The notes beneath the pieces were generated by a model. That model ran no database searches and was not told where the DNA came from. It was given only the letters and a program-made list of their open reading frames with translations. From Rapana venosa (lineage: Eukaryota; Mollusca; Gastropoda; Neogastropoda; Muricidae), in the NCBI GenBank assembly GCA_028751875.1, contig CM054138.1, positions 36,883,195 through 36,947,194 on the forward strand: a stretch of 64,000 bases of DNA, read 5' to 3'. Shown piece by piece: positions 41,061 through 54,200 of this stretch. Made by a program: the position numbers and the translations under genes. Each line of letters starts with the position of its first letter. Position 1 is the first letter of the stretch.

Positions 41061-42484
41061 GGTCTTTGGTTGTCAAATGCCTGTTGTATGACAGGGAAAA
41101 GTGTCATGTTAAATGTCGGGACATTCCGCAACCGTTTTTTTTTATTGTTGTGTTTGTTGGTTGGGTGGGGTGGGGGTGGGGGGGGGGGGTGGGGTGTAGG
41201 AGGGCCCTGAATTTCCCCATCTTGACTGGTTGCTTTGTCATTGGTTGTGAGTGATTTGATGTCATGTCTTACAGTGACGGCGTGCTTATTACCAATGTCT
41301 GCTGATGTATGAGTTGAGAGAGAGAGACGAGATGAGAGTGAGAATGATGAGGGAGAGAGGAGAGGAGAGATAGAGAGAGAGTGAGAGAGATGATGATGTG
41401 ATGATGATGATGATGTTGTTGATGATTGTTTATTTCCAAGGGTTACAGATAAGCATGATGAGGAGGGGGTAGGGGGGGGGGGGTAGTGTGTGGTGTGTGT
41501 GTGTGTGTGAGAGAGTGAGAGTGAGAGAGAGAGAGGGTGAGATGAGGGATTGTTTGAGCAGAGGAGGAAGAGAGCGAGTGACGAGAGGAGAGAGAGAGAG
41601 AGAAGAGTGAGAGCGTGTGAGAGAGAGAGACTGATCAGACAGACAGACAGACAAAACAGGCGAGAAAAATTCAAGTGATGTGTTCTCACAAAATTCTCCA
41701 TCCATCATATCATCTGTTGGAAATCATCTGTGGCCATGTCGGGGTGGCGGATGCTGAAAGGTACAGCACGCTAAATATTAACTGCTTTGTATGCCTGAGC
41801 ATATCATAATCAGGCTTTTTAGCCCTTTCTTGCATCTTGGTTTTTTCTTGTTTTTTTTGTGTGTTTTCTTTCTTTCGTTTTCCCCCACCCCCCCCTCTTG
41901 CTTTGTTTCTATCATGATTTTTGGCGGTCTAGGTTTTCCATCTTTAGATAGTAGGGCTTTGTTTTATCTAAAACAACAACCAGATATCACCAATTTGGGA
42001 TGCTTCGTACAGAAAGACAAATCAGAAGCACTCTGGTAGACTGAAGATTATTATCAGATGCATGATTAAGTACATAATACATATCATTTGCTTTTCTTCT
42101 TCTTTTCTTATTTTCTTCTTCTTCTTCTTCTTCTTCTTCTTCTTTCTTCTTCTTCAAAACAACTTTAAAAACAACTTTTTGATGATTGGAATTGGCCAGC
42201 CAGGTTTTTGCATACATGAAAATACTGCTTTTTTCAAACTTTTTTGGGGTTCTGTTTTGAAACTAGACAGAACCTAAAATGTTTCAAGGCCCTGAATAGT
42301 GCTTTATGACCCACATGGAGCGAGAAAGTGCTCAAGCAAAACTTAATAGTCATTGAAAACATGGGCAGAGGTCATTAGCATAAAGAAGAAGAAAACACAT
42401 CTGAAGGCCTTCCTTCCTCCTCACTATGACACAGTCAATAACCCCATCACTCACAAAAAATACACACACACACACACACAGAGC
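41061..42484. repeat. Purine-rich GA/GT tracts and a CTT array, no gene
   Basis: G-rich tract 41167-41200, GA-rich 41318-41390, GATGAT 41385-41425, GT/GA-rich 41460-41640 (includes GACA repeats at 41639-41652) and a CTT array at 42107-42155. Frames are low complexity. Remaining DNA is unassigned. Confidence 0.75.
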
Positions 42485-43560
42485 AGTAAATAGCTTAAGG
42501 CGGTCCCCAACAGCACTTGATCTTAAGGTTAATAAGAATAAGAGTAATTTTGTTGTATTCAGAAAAGGTGGTTATTTAGTGCTCACATATAAAAAAAAAT
42601 GGCTGTTCAATGGAAAAGTTCATGCCTGTGATTAAATGTTATAAATATGTAGGAATCTGTTTTTTTACAATGCTTAGTTCCACAAATGCATAGTAAATAT
42701 TCTGGCAAGGCGAGGTAAAAGAGATTGGTATTGTTTTGCAAAAAATATTACGATTATTGAATAACTGCTTTTGATTTTGTTGATTAAGATATTTGATGCA
42801 CAAATACAACCCACTGTGTTATATGCGCGGAATATTTGGGGACTGGATGCAGCTGTAACACCTTGTGAAATCAGTAACACCTCTTTGCTTTAATGCAGTT
42901 TTTAGGCTTAGACAGACGTACACCTATTGATCTTGTTTATTGTGAAAACCAATGATCTACTCTCTCTGGTAATGCTGCTGTAAGGTGCTTTGATATTGGA
43001 TTAAGGATTTGCTATTATGGATAGTGAACGTTACCTTTTTTAGGTTCTTCAAGATGCTTTATGATCTTTGATGTCAAGGGGGAAAAACCATGGGCTTCAC
43101 AATTATGTAGGCCTACCTGTTTATGTGAACTTGGCTTTGGTTTTGTTTGACTCAATCCATAGGTGTCGAAATTGGTAGAGAGTTTATCAATAGTGTTCAG
43201 GCAAAGATTGATTGACTGTCGCTGGCAGCAGTGGAGTGTCATATACAAAACAGTGACAGATTTCCAATGTACAGACAATTTATAGGTGTACACATGATGG
43301 TCAAACCTTATCTATAGCTTGATAGGACATACATTTATAAAGAATTATGTCTTAGCTTAGACTCGTTGTATCAGAAATAAAGGTTTATACAATTTAGATA
43401 TATAGAACATGTGATGATGACCTCAGGTTGATATGCCATTATGTAAAGGCAAAACAGTGGAAGATGAAGTTATTTTGGGCTGTGTGTCCAGTATTGATGT
43501 TAGGACAGATAAAAATTACTGTGTAAAATATCGTGTAGACACCTTAATCTTATTTTAGAT
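42485..43560 (+). pseudogene. NLR-8-like non-LTR RT fragment with C-terminal cysteine cluster remnant
   Basis: The frame 42426-42635 contains LDLKVNKNKSNFVVFRKGGY, related to the minus-strand piece at 655-740. After breaks, DAQIQPTVLYARNIWGLDAA (about 42795-42855) marks the region beyond the palm. Further on, a QRQ-type region near 43195-43270 (RWQQW, then DRFPMYRQFIGVH) and a diverged CxxC-like segment near 43425-43480 resemble the C-terminal domain of Jockey-like elements. Many stops. The identification of the last third is by pattern only. Confidence 0.6.
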
Positions 43561-45092
43561 TTGTTTACTATGGCTCTAGTCACCTGAGATTGTGCCCAGC
43601 CTTGCTTTAATATTTGTTGTAAAAGCCTTTTGAATAAGAGATTCTTGGTTTTCTAAAGTCATATTTTTTAAAACTTACTTCTTACTTACTTAGGCCCTTC
43701 ACTACCCCCTGGTGCATAGGCGCCGAAAACGTCCGCAAGAGGTCCTCTGTCCTGGGCTATTCTCCCAGCTGTCTCCTGGGTATATACCATCTTCATGGTT
43801 TCTGCCTCAAGGTAGCGTCTCCAGGTGTTTTCTTGCCTTCCTCTTTTTACGTTTTCCCTGGGGGTTCCATGATAGTGCCTGCCTTGTGATGTTTCTGGCT
43901 GGCTTTCTCAGGGTGTGCCCGAATTCCATCCCATCTCCTGCGCCGGATCTTTCATTTTCGGATGGCAGCTGGTTGGTACGTTGCCACAGGTCGTGCGTTG
44001 CTGTTGGTGTCCGGACAAGTGGATCTGGAGGATTCGTTCTGGCAGCTGTTGAGGAAGGTTCTGCACTTTCTTGATGGTGGTCTTTATTGTCACTCCATGT
44101 TCTCCGCTCAATATAGTTGGACTGACTTGACAGTTTGAGTTGAAACAGCCTGGATCTTGTGCGGGTCGACACAACCTTGGAGCTCCAGATGTTATTCAGA
44201 TGCAAGTACGCTGCCTCGCCTTGCCAATTCTTGCTCTGACGTCTTGCGTCTGTTGCCGCCATGCATGTTAATGATGCTACCAAGGTACGTGAATGTCCTC
44301 CACTTCTCCACCTCTTTCCATTTAGTGTGACTGGGCTCACTCACTTCGTTGATCTGAGAATTTGGTTTTGCCTTATGGATCTTGAGACCTACTGTATTGA
44401 GGTGGCTGCTAGTTCTGTAGTCTTGTACCTTGCATCTGTTGGCGGCTGTGGGGAATGTCAGGGGGGCCAGGTCGTCTGCAAAGTCGAGATCATCCAGATG
44501 GTCCTCAGTGATCCCACTGGTTCCATTTCTTCTGTTTGCAGTTTGAAGTCTTCATGGTCCATCGATCGCCAGGAGGAAGAGGAAAGGTGACATGGAGGAC
44601 ACCTTGTCGGACGCCGGATATTCAACTCAAAGCTGTTGTGAGTTGTTCATCATGGACCACACCGGAGGTCATTCTTTCATAGGAGTTCTTGATCAAGTTG
44701 ACAGTTTGGTTGGCACTCCAGGGTGGCGATGCAATTTCCAGAGAGTGTTGCGGTCCACACTTGATATGCTTTCTCATAATAAACAAAGTTGTGTATAAAG
44801 ATGAGTTTCCACTCTTAAGATGCTCAACGATGTATGGCAAAGGTTGGCAATCGTGATCTTCTCATGGGGCGACTGCATTTTTCATTCTCTCGAGGAGGGG
44901 ATCGTTAAAGACTTTTCCTGCACCGACAGAAGCATTATCGTCTATAGTTGGCCACAGTGCTGAGGTCTCCTTTCTTGGGTAGCTTGATGAGGTAGCCCTC
45001 CTTCCAATCTGATGGTACTTCCTCCTCTTCTCAAATCTTCCCAAAGAGAGGGTACAGCATCTCTACCGTGGTCTCCAGGTCTGCCTTGAGTG

Positions 45093-45347
45093 CTTTATTT
45101 ATTTTATTTTATTTTACTCTTGTATATCGAGGATAATGGAAAATATAAAGCACTTATGTCCTTTTTACATCCAGGCCCGTGTGTATGCGGGATTTGTGAT
45201 TTTGTAATCTGTTCCCACCGGCACACAATGGCATACTCTTACGGAAAAGCGGAACTGGGTTAAACGTTAGTGGCGCAAGATGTTCTGCGTGCGTTCGCCA
45301 CACGGGAACTCGGTTTAAGTCTCATACGAAGGGACTTCTGCTGGATG
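45093..45347 (-). repeat. SINE-B copy with the fullest head, inserted in NLR-4 copy B
   Basis: At this point copy A is continuous (GAGTGCTTCTGCTGGG near 13580-13595), whereas copy B has about 255 extra bases. These run from an A/T-rich tail complement TTTATTTATTTTATTTTA (45097-45115), through TATATCGAGGATAATGG, TTTTTACATCCAGGCCCG, CCCACCGGCACACAATGGC and GATGTTCTGCGTGCGTTCGC, to the head end at about 45340. The only shared bases at the two edges are CTT. It gives the reference order for the other SINE-B pieces. Confidence 0.78.
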
Positions 45348-45636
45348 TTGTCCGGTATGTGCCTTGCCATTTCCTAGCCATTTTGATGGCTTTCTGATCT
45401 ACCTCCCTGGTTGGTTGTTCACAGTTGATGTCTAGGTCTCTATCAGCAGGGTCGATGTCCGGGGGGTTTGAAGGGACGGATCTGTTCAGGAGTTCCTCAA
45501 TGTGCTCTGCCCATCTGTTCAGTTGCCCCTCTGTTCCCAGGGAATGGTGTTTCCTTTCTTGTACTTTGACTGGTCGCTCAGGCCTGCTGTACTTCACTGA
45601 GAGTTTCTTAGTGGTGGTCATACCAGCAGTCTTCAT
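45322..45636 (-). pseudogene. NLR-4 copy B linker and RT entry
   Basis: The frame reads KKLSVKYSRPERPVK, LNRWAEHIEELLNRSVPSNP, DIDPADRDLDINCEQPTRE and AIKMARKWQ, matching copy A residues in 13422-14162 nearly one to one. The frame breaks at the SINE-B junction near 45347 and at 45636. Confidence 0.78.
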
Positions 45637-47144
45637 GTTTGGTTACTGGCTGCTGCTTCCTCATGCCTCCTCTGCCAGGCATATCGATGTACTTGCGTTG
45701 TCTGTTCCTTGCGCTCCGTCTTGACTTACTCGATGGCTTCTGTGACGTCTGTCTGTGCCTTGGCCTTTGCTGCTCTTGTCCGGATGATGTTTACTGCTGC
45801 TTTCTTCTGCTTTCTATTCTCAATCTTGCCCATAGTTATGACCATATCCATTCCTTTGTTGGTGTCTCTTGGGGGCCCACTACTTACTGACAATGTGACG
45901 TCTGTTCTCTTTCACTTTCTTTCAACGGGCTCTCGATGTCGTCTCTTCTTCAAGCAGTTTTGTAGTACTTGGTATTGTTGGTTGATGGGGACAGCTTGAA
46001 TTTCTTATTTAGCTTTCGTCTTTCAGCAAGGCTGTGAATGTACTTCTGCTCTTTGTTGTTACTTCCAATTTCCTGTCTTCTTCAGCTTTAGCTTCAGCCT
46101 GGCTACAAAGGTGGTGGTCAGATGCTGCAACGTATGCTCCTCTTTTCTCCATTCATCCTGTAGAGAATCTCATGAATTCTTGGGCCATGAAGATATGGTC
46201 GATCTGGTTCTCTGTCAGCATGTTTTTGGTTGATACCCAGGTGGCCTTATGTAATCTTCTGTGGGGGAAAATGCTGCCACCGATTACAAGTTTGTTGATA
46301 GCACAGAAGTATGCAAATTATCGCCATTCTCATTCATCTCCCTAATCCGTGTGCTTCCCATCATTCCTCGCATCCCTTGTTGTCTTGTCCGAATCTTGGC
46401 ATTGAAATCACCCCATGAGGATGTTTATATCTTTTTATGGGTATTGCAAGGACGTTCTGCAGTCTGTTATAGTAGAATTGATCTTGGCTTCTTCACCGAC
46501 TTCATTAGTTGGCGCCATAACACTGGATGATGTTCATTTTGATCTTCTTTTCTAGTCCTGAAGGATGCGGACGTTTGATTCTTTATCCTGTGCTTCCAAT
46601 CCTTATCAGGGCTTGCCTGCACAGGTCTTGACAAAATGAGCGCTACGCCCCTTCTGTGTGTGGAGCGTTGTCTTCTACATGGCCAGAATAAAGAGGATCT
46701 CTTCCTGTGAGCAGTCTCCTTTGTTCCTGACTAGTGTCCATTGGTCTCACTGATGCCAAGCAATGTGAGGATGTAGCTTTTCATCTCTGCAGCTACTTGT
46801 GTTTGTTTTTTCCAGTCTCATACATGGTCTCAATTTCCATGTTCACAGACGTTGATGGTTCTGGTAGATAAAAGGGGGGTCGGCCTTGTGGCCTTCCGTT
46901 AGTATCACGGCCTTTCATCACATGGCGTAATACATCCTCTGGCGAGGGACCCCTTCCTCTACCAGGGCAGTAGTATCTTGGTATGGTGTCTGAAGTTTTC
47001 TGTAGAAGCTTTGTTTTTTATGGGGTGGGGTTTGCTAGCCCAGCCCAACCCCTCCTCCCCTTTCTATCCGGGCTTGGGACCGGCTATGGCAGAAGTTATA
47101 TTTTTTTAAAACTAATGTTTATTGTAGGTGGGGTGTGGTTATCA

Positions 47145-49060
47145 TCTCATCTATGCCTTTGTGCCTTATGTGCACGTAGGGCAGCATCAAAGTTTTCTCA
47201 CGCAGGGTCATGTCATGGGCCAGCTTCTGAATGGTTACCCAGAGTTATGTTGGAAGGTCTTCAGCTCTGCTTCAAACAGATTCCGTCGCCAAGTGGTATT
47301 GGGGGGGTCGTTCCTCGTTGCGTTCGTTACCTTGGTGTCAGCGATGTTTCCCTGTTCCAAGACGGCAGATATGACCTATCCATCCCCATCGCCTATGCAT
47401 GATGAGTTGTCCATGCTGTCTTGGTTAGCAACGGTTAAAAGTTCTTGGTTGGAGATGGTCTCCAGGCCAGAAGATGCCCAAGATTTGCTTTGAGATTCTT
47501 CGTGTGGAATGGGGATAGTTTGTCGAGGTCACTCTCAGTATCCTCCAGCACGCCGTGCACGTACTAAAAGGGTGGAAAGTTACACAGCTCTGGTATGTCT
47601 TAGTTTGGTTCTGGTGCTTACTGGGACGATTTCCCACGCATTGTTCAGATTTCTATAAGCATTTCATTGCTTTGATAACGGTTTCTTGATATCGTCGCTG
47701 CCTGCTCCGCCGTAATGACCTAACAGTGCTCCCGAGGTACGTGAACTATTCAGTTGTTGGTTAATCTTCTCATTTCACTTGACCGTCGTTGAGGGGTTCT
47801 GAAACGTTCTAGTGTCATCACCTCTGTCTTCTTCTGACTGATTTTTAGACTACTTGGCTGTGCGACCGAAGTGCTGTGAGGACAGAGGTGTCTTCTCTTG
47901 AATGTGTGGTGGGTATGTGAGAGCAGTGCCAGATTCGTCGGCAAAATCTGGTCTTCAAGCGTTGAGAGAAGGGGGTACATCTGATGCCCGTGGCTGGTCA
48001 GCTGTTGTTTGTCCTCTTACACCAATCCAATTGTCAGGTTGAAGATAGTGCTGACATGGAGGCAGCCTTTGTCTGACCGGCCGGTTTTTGTAAAATTGCA
48101 ACTGGTTTTTTGCTGTTTCATACTCTGCACGTGCAAGTTGTTGTAGAAGCTCTTAATGACTCTGATATTCTATGTGGAATTCCATATGATCGGAGTATGC
48201 GCCATAACACTTTCTAGATGAATGCTGTTTAAAAGGCTTTTTCAAAATCTACGAAGTTGATATACAGCTGATTCTGCCATTCCGTGCACTGTTCGATGAT
48301 GATTCGCGCAGGGTGAGAATCTGGTCTATGCATCTTCTTCATGTCTAAATCCTGCCTGTTCCTTTTCGTGTTGTTGGTTCTCCACTGCCTTGAGATTCGT
48401 CCGATGATGATCTTTGCCATGAAGAATCTTGCTGGGAACACAGATAGCGGTGTTTCCTCTCAGTTGTTACAATTGTTCAGGGCTCCTTTCTTTGGATCTT
48501 CACGAGACTCCTTCTGCCCAATCGCTGGTAGCTTTTTCTCCTCCATATGCTGCAAAGGTGGTGTAAAATTTTTGATGAAAATTCTGGATCGCTTGAAAAG
48601 TTCTGCGTTGAGGTTGCCCTGGCCAGGGCATTTCCATTCTTGAGAGATTTGATTGCTGTTTAATCCTTTTTCCTTCTTTGGGGTGAGGTTCACATTGAGT
48701 CGGCATAGGATCTTTTAACTCTCCCTCTTCTTTGGTGGGGGTCGTTGGAACTTCGCTGAATGGCCCATTTTGGGTCTTGTTCGCTTCTGGGGAAAGTATT
48801 TGGCCCCTTGTTTATCTAGGATTGGTGTTTGGTGTTTTTGTTCTCCTTTGCGGTGGCCCCTCTGTTGTCTTGCAAAATCATCCATGTAGGTACGCTTGTC
48901 TGTTCTTGTTTCTTTTACATTTTGGGTTTTGCTTCTCTGTTGTTGTTTGTACCTCTCTTTATCCGCTCTGACTTTGTCTCAAGATTTTCTTTTTCAGTTC
49001 TCTCCCGTTCTCAATGGGTTTTCCAGGTGTCTGCTGTAAAGGTTGGGTTAACCATAAATT
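47145..49060 (-). mobile_element. NLR-5 copy B: 3' two thirds, heavily frameshifted
   Basis: It starts at the same TATGCCTTTGTGCCTTAT 3' end as copy A and aligns by eye with 14860-16830: C-terminal domain, thumb, palm, fingers and linker. It then fades near 49040 in the linker, before the endonuclease. The TAG of copy A near 15832 is a Lys codon here (AAG near 48152), supporting Lys as the ancestral state. Many single-base indels. It lies directly beside NLR-4 copy B in the same orientation, repeating the NLR-4 then NLR-5 order of 12128-18063. Confidence 0.78.
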
Positions 49061-51244
49061 TTTTTGGGGTGCTTTTTATTTTTCTCACTAAAATACTAAG
49101 CAGTTTGGCAACCCCCTTATGTAGGGGGCCCAAAGGGCTTTTTGTGAATAAAAACTTTCGAGTTTGGTTCGAGTTTGGTTGAGTTCTCTCTCTCTCTCTC
49201 CTCTCTCTCCCTCTCTCTTCTCTGCAAAGGCTGGTTTGAAAATGGACATTTAGGGGAAGACAAAATTATCGAATCTTTTTGGACTACCCCTTTTGCCTGG
49301 TTTCCATGTTTGTAATCGGTCGCGTTCGATATCTGTTACCGGCCGCAGCGCTATAAAGCTTGACGCTAAAAAGCAATAAAATTTTGTCAATTGTCAATTG
49401 TAAAATTTTGTTTAATTTTCTCTCTTCTGTCTATCTATCTATCTATTATTTCTATCCTCCGATTTCCTGGTTTTTTTTTTCTCTTAGTTTTTGTTTTGCT
49501 CACACTCTTTAGCCATTGGGTATTTCCCGATCTCTTTTCATTCACTGGCTAGTTAATTGATCAGAAAGGGATGCGAAGGGGCGGGAATGACAAGAGTGTT
49601 TATTAGATAAAAGCTATGACTGGCCTTTCAATTTTGCAGCATACCGGCTTCGCTAAAATCACGAAAGGACAAGGCTTCAACAAAAATCGAAAGAGGGTAA
49701 AAAAAAATGTGTGTACGGCAAAAAAGTTGCCCTAACCCTTGTCACACAATTTCTTTGTAACGCATAGCCGGAGCTTCAAAAAATCTAAAAGCTTGTTTAC
49801 GAGGGAACACACTTGTCACCTCTATCGTTGTTCTGGTCCCGCCTGATCACTTTTCCCGGTGGTTTGGGGCTCGCTTGACAGACAGACAAGTGACACGCCC
49901 CGCTGTGACAGACAGAGTAACACACCGCCTTTGATCGATGTCTTTGTTTTCCTTGTTTTCCCCTCCTTTATAAACCCCGGAGTTTACATACAGGCCTGTT
50001 CCGCAGATTGCCATTCTGGTGGTTTAAGTAGATTGGTTTGGACTCCATGATAGTACACCCAACTGCAAACTTCCTTAACTGTGGGAGTTTTTTGGGAAAC
50101 TGGAATAAAGTACTGTTATATTCTGGCATTTAAAAAAAATATTTACAAATTTTTAAATTTTTTCTTGTTTAAGTAGTAGTGTTCAAGTCGGGGAAAAGCT
50201 GCTGTCACAAAAAACAGCAATGGAAAGGAAATTTTTTTTTTAGTAGTTTCAAAACTTCTTTGCTTGTTCTCTTGGGTTGCTTGTTTCTCTTGGGTTTTTT
50301 TCAGTCTAGTTGTCCACCCCTTTTTTTTTATGGTTTTTTTTTATATTCGTTTTCGTGTGTGTTGTTTTTGTTTTGGTTTCCGTTTTAAAGAGAGTGAATG
50401 AAATTTTCTTCGACCCCTTTTGCATTGCTTCAATCCCGTCTCCTCTCTTTTGTCTGCCTTTTTTTAAATAAAAAATTCGTTGATTGGCTTTTCCCATATG
50501 TGCAAGTTCTATGTGTTTTCCCCTGTCTTGCCCTCATCGTTTTTGTAAGCTGTTAAACCAAATCACGAAAATTTTTTCTTCTTTTTTTGTCAAAAAAAAA
50601 ATGCATAAAGCTGACCAAATTCTTAAAACTTGTTATGAGCTCAGTTTTTAACTTTCAAATTGTCATCCATGTTCGTCCTTACATCGATTATCATCACCTG
50701 AATGGGTGTCTTACCTTGGGGGTACAACCTCTTAAAATTTTGTTCCAGTTTATTTTTTTAACCCCCTGAAGTGTGTGCCCTTCGTCCTCAGGGAACCCTG
50801 CACCTGTGCTCTGCGTTTCAGCCTTCCGTGTTGGCCCTACAATGCGGTGGTGGTGGTGGGATGATGGCGGTGCGGGCCCAACAGTGACGGGGGTTCCCGT
50901 CAGGGGGGCCCCAACTGTACCCGGGGTGACAGTCCTAGTGGCTACTATTTCATCAACCCCGGATACATGGGGTCCCGGGCCCGATACCCCTTGAGGGCTT
51001 TCTAGCCCGGCTCCTCTACCCCCCTTTCCCCCCCTTCATTGGGTTTCCCCCTTGTGAGTAATGATTGATAGCAGCACACAAACCCCAAAACAAAACACGC
51101 CACACACACACACACACCCACCACACACCACCACACCCACATCTGGGGAAACCTCCAGCTCTCTTGTAAATAATACTAAAACACACAAAATAATAAGAAA
51201 AAAGGGTAGTGTTTTTATGCCCAAAACACTTTCCTGGGGATAAA
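49061..51244. other. No gene recognised; CT, TATC and CA tracts and a GC-rich patch
   Basis: CT tract 49181-49225, TATC repeat 49431-49448 and CA tract 51100-51140. The patch 50770-51010 is GC-rich with repeated GGGGTCCC and CCCGGG words; a 73-codon frame inside (50773-50994) has biased Gly, Pro, Val and Trp use and no known domain. Homopolymer-rich text elsewhere suggests low sequence accuracy. Confidence 0.5.
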
Positions 51245-54200
51245 AAGATTCTTCTGAGATTCTTCGTGTGGAATGTTGATAGTTGTCCCGAGGTCACTCT
51301 CAGTCATCCTCCACACTCCGAGCCGTACAAAAGGGGGGAAATACACAGCTCCGTGGTAATAAGTCTTAGTTTGTCCTGGGCTGTACTGGGACGATTATCC
51401 ACACCTTGTTCAATTCTATAAGCTTATTCTTGCTTTGTCTAATCCGTTCTTGATGTCGCTGCCTGCTCCGCCGCATGCCTAACATGCGCCCGAAGCACGT
51501 GAACTCTTCCATTGTTTAAATCTTCTCCATTCACTGTGACCGGTGTGGGGTTCTTGAACGATTCAGTTTCATCACCTCTGGTCTTCTTCTGACTGATTTT
51601 CAGGCCTACTTGCTTTGCGAAAGTGGCGAGACGTGGATGTCCTTATCTTAATGTGATGGTGGGTATGTGAAGCAGTGCCAGATCGTCGCAAAATTCTAGG
51701 TCTTCAAGCGTTGAGAAGGGTCCTTCTGAGGCCCGTGACTGTCAGCTGTGTCTGTCTCATCACCCAATCAATTGTCATTTGAGAGTTAGTGCTGACAGGG
51801 TAGCCCTGTCTGACCCGGTTTTGTACACTGAAACTGTTTTGCCGTTTCCTACTCTGCACGTAAGTTTGTTGTAGAAGTTCTAAAATGACTTGATAATCGC
51901 CTGTGGAATTCCATATGCTCGGCGTAACGCCATAACACTTTCTCGATGAATGCTGTCAAAGACTTTTTCAAAATCTACGAAGTTGATATACAGCTGTCTT
52001 TGGCCATTCCGTGCACTGTTTCGTGAGATGATTGTTCCAGGGGAAGATCTGGTCTATGCTCTTCTTCCTGGTCGAAAACCTGCCTGTTACCTTTCATGAG
52101 TTGTGGGTCCACTGCCTCTTAGATTCGTCCGATGATGATCTTTGCCAGAATCTTGCTGGGTTTGTAACAGATAGCAGAGTAGATTCCTCTCCAGTGGTTA
52201 CAATTAGTGTCAGGGCTCCTGTCTTGTGGGATCTTCATGATGACCTCCTTCTGTCCAATCTGCTGGTAGCAGTTTTTCTCCTCCCAGAAAGCTGCAAAGA
52301 GTGCTGTAGAACATTAATGCAAACTCCTGATCTGCCTTGAAAAAGCTGCGTTGAGTTGTCCTGGCCAGGGCTGTTTCCATTCTTGAGAGATCTGATTGCT
52401 GCTATTAATCGCTTCCTTCTATGGGTGGTGTGCAGTTCACATTGAGATCGGCATCAGGATCTTGTACATGCTGCCTCTTCAGTTGTGGGGTCTGTCTTGA
52501 GATCTTCGCTGTAAATTTCTGCCTCATCTTGCATCGTGTTTCTGCGGTAGGTATTTGGCCCGTTTTATCTAGGAGTGGTGTGTCGGTATTGCCCCGGTAC
52601 TTGCCACTACATCTTGGCGATCTTATACACCTGGCCTTGCCTGCCTTTGCGCACCTCCTCTGCTTTCGTGCAATATCATCCATGTAGGTACGTTGTCTGT
52701 TTCCTGGCATTCTCTTCACATTTGGTTTTGCTTCCTGTACTGTTGTTTTACCTACTCTCCTCATCCGCTCTGACTTTGTCTCTAAGATTTTCTTCTCAGT
52801 TCTCTCCGTTTCTCGATGGCTTGCCAGGGTGTCTGCTGTAATCGCACCTTTTTTTCTCTTCCCTGTTCTCGTCCATAAGCACTTTACCACTGGCTTGTGT
52901 GGTAGGCTGCCCTGACTTGTTTCCCACATGTGTTTATATCTAGTCGTGTCCGGAGGTGTTAGTTTTTTTGCAGTATCCACCTTGCTTGGAAACTTGATTT
53001 TTCCCAGCTGGAGGTGAAAGCAACTCTTTACTTTGGGTGTTGCACACCTTTCCACATCAAAATGTTTTGTTGTCTTGTTTCCCCAATCATTTTTCTCAGC
53101 TTCACTTTAAGGGTTGCAGTGACCAAGGTGTGATCACTGCCAACACGCTCCTCCTCCTTACTTTTACATCCTAGGGAGCGACTCCTCCCATGTCCCAGTA
53201 GATCATCAGAGTGGTCATCTGGTTTTTGTCTCTGTCCATCAACACCAGGTAAGCTTGTGGATCTCTGGGGGTGCAAATAATGTCCCTCCAATGGCCAGGT
53301 TTGTTTGTCATGCAGAATTCCAACCAGATCTTCTCCGTTTCATTTTATCTGCCACATCCTGCTTTTCCCTGGCTCTTTCTTGTTTGTGTTATCTTTTCCG
53401 ACTTTTGCAAGTTATCACCCACACTATCCTCATGTCATGGTTTTGTGTTTTCCATTTCAGCTGTAAAATTGTTTTCATAAAAATTTATCTTGCTTTATCC
53501 CACTTCGTTGTTGGTGCATAGCACTGGTAGAATGTGTATTTACATGTTTACCTTTTCATTCTTATCTTCATCATCCTGCTGTCTGGAGTGAGGTTTCCAC
53601 TCCTCAGCACTTCTCCATTTCCTGTTCTTCATGATTAATGGCTAACTCCCTCATGGTGTTTGGTTTGTCACACTACCACTTAACAGCACGGTCCTCTCCT
53701 GTGCTGGCTCTGTATTTGCCTGATCCTGTCCATCGGAGTATGGGAAAATAAGCAGCGTCTCACCTCTGCTGTAACTTGCGCTAGTTTTCCTGTCCAAAGT
53801 ATCTCTACATACCAGAATCCTATTTTGGTCTTAGTTTTGGCGCATAAAGACTTCCATCTTCCTGTCATGGCTATCCTTTCGGCTTTCACCACTGTCATTC
53901 ATAGCGATATCTTTCCGAATGAACTCTGAAGCCCATCACACCCAGTAGTGTTGATATTCTTGTGTTGCGTTTCCGTAACAAACGTTTCTTTAACAGAACA
54001 GGGTTGTTAGCCCTGTGTCCTAACCCCTACCTGGAAGGGTTCCACTTTAGTCGCCTTTTAGACATAATAATAATAATAATAATGTATGGGAATTATATAG
54101 CGCTGGTAAACATGTAAAGCACCAATCAAAGTCCTCTCAATTTATTTCATACCACTTTTAAGTCATGGCAGATTTCTCTCCGTGAAATGTCGGGCTGCTT

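Larger units (their letters stand above)
43680..47100 (-). mobile_element. NLR-4 copy B: longer, heavily frameshifted, with a SINE-B insertion
   Basis: The 3' end at 43680-43700 carries the same TTAC-type tail (complement of GTAA) and TTAGGCCC start as copy A. The element runs through RT (43960-45090), SINE-B (45093-45347), linker (45350-45890), endonuclease (46140-46560) and a 5' UTR up to about 47100 (CCGGGCTTGGGACCGGCTAT near 47068-47087). It is longer than copy A by the N-terminal endonuclease half and UTR. Single-base indels occur every few tens of bases, far more than in copy A. Confidence 0.8.

Noticed and set aside
40789..41091. Leucine-rich frame resembling a membrane protein
   Set aside because: It is a translation of the CTN trinucleotide array and changes to other homopolymers in the other frames.
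40955..41701. 248-codon minus frame rich in Ser, Leu, His and Pro
   Set aside because: It spans GA, GT and G tracts; the composition is explained by simple repeats.
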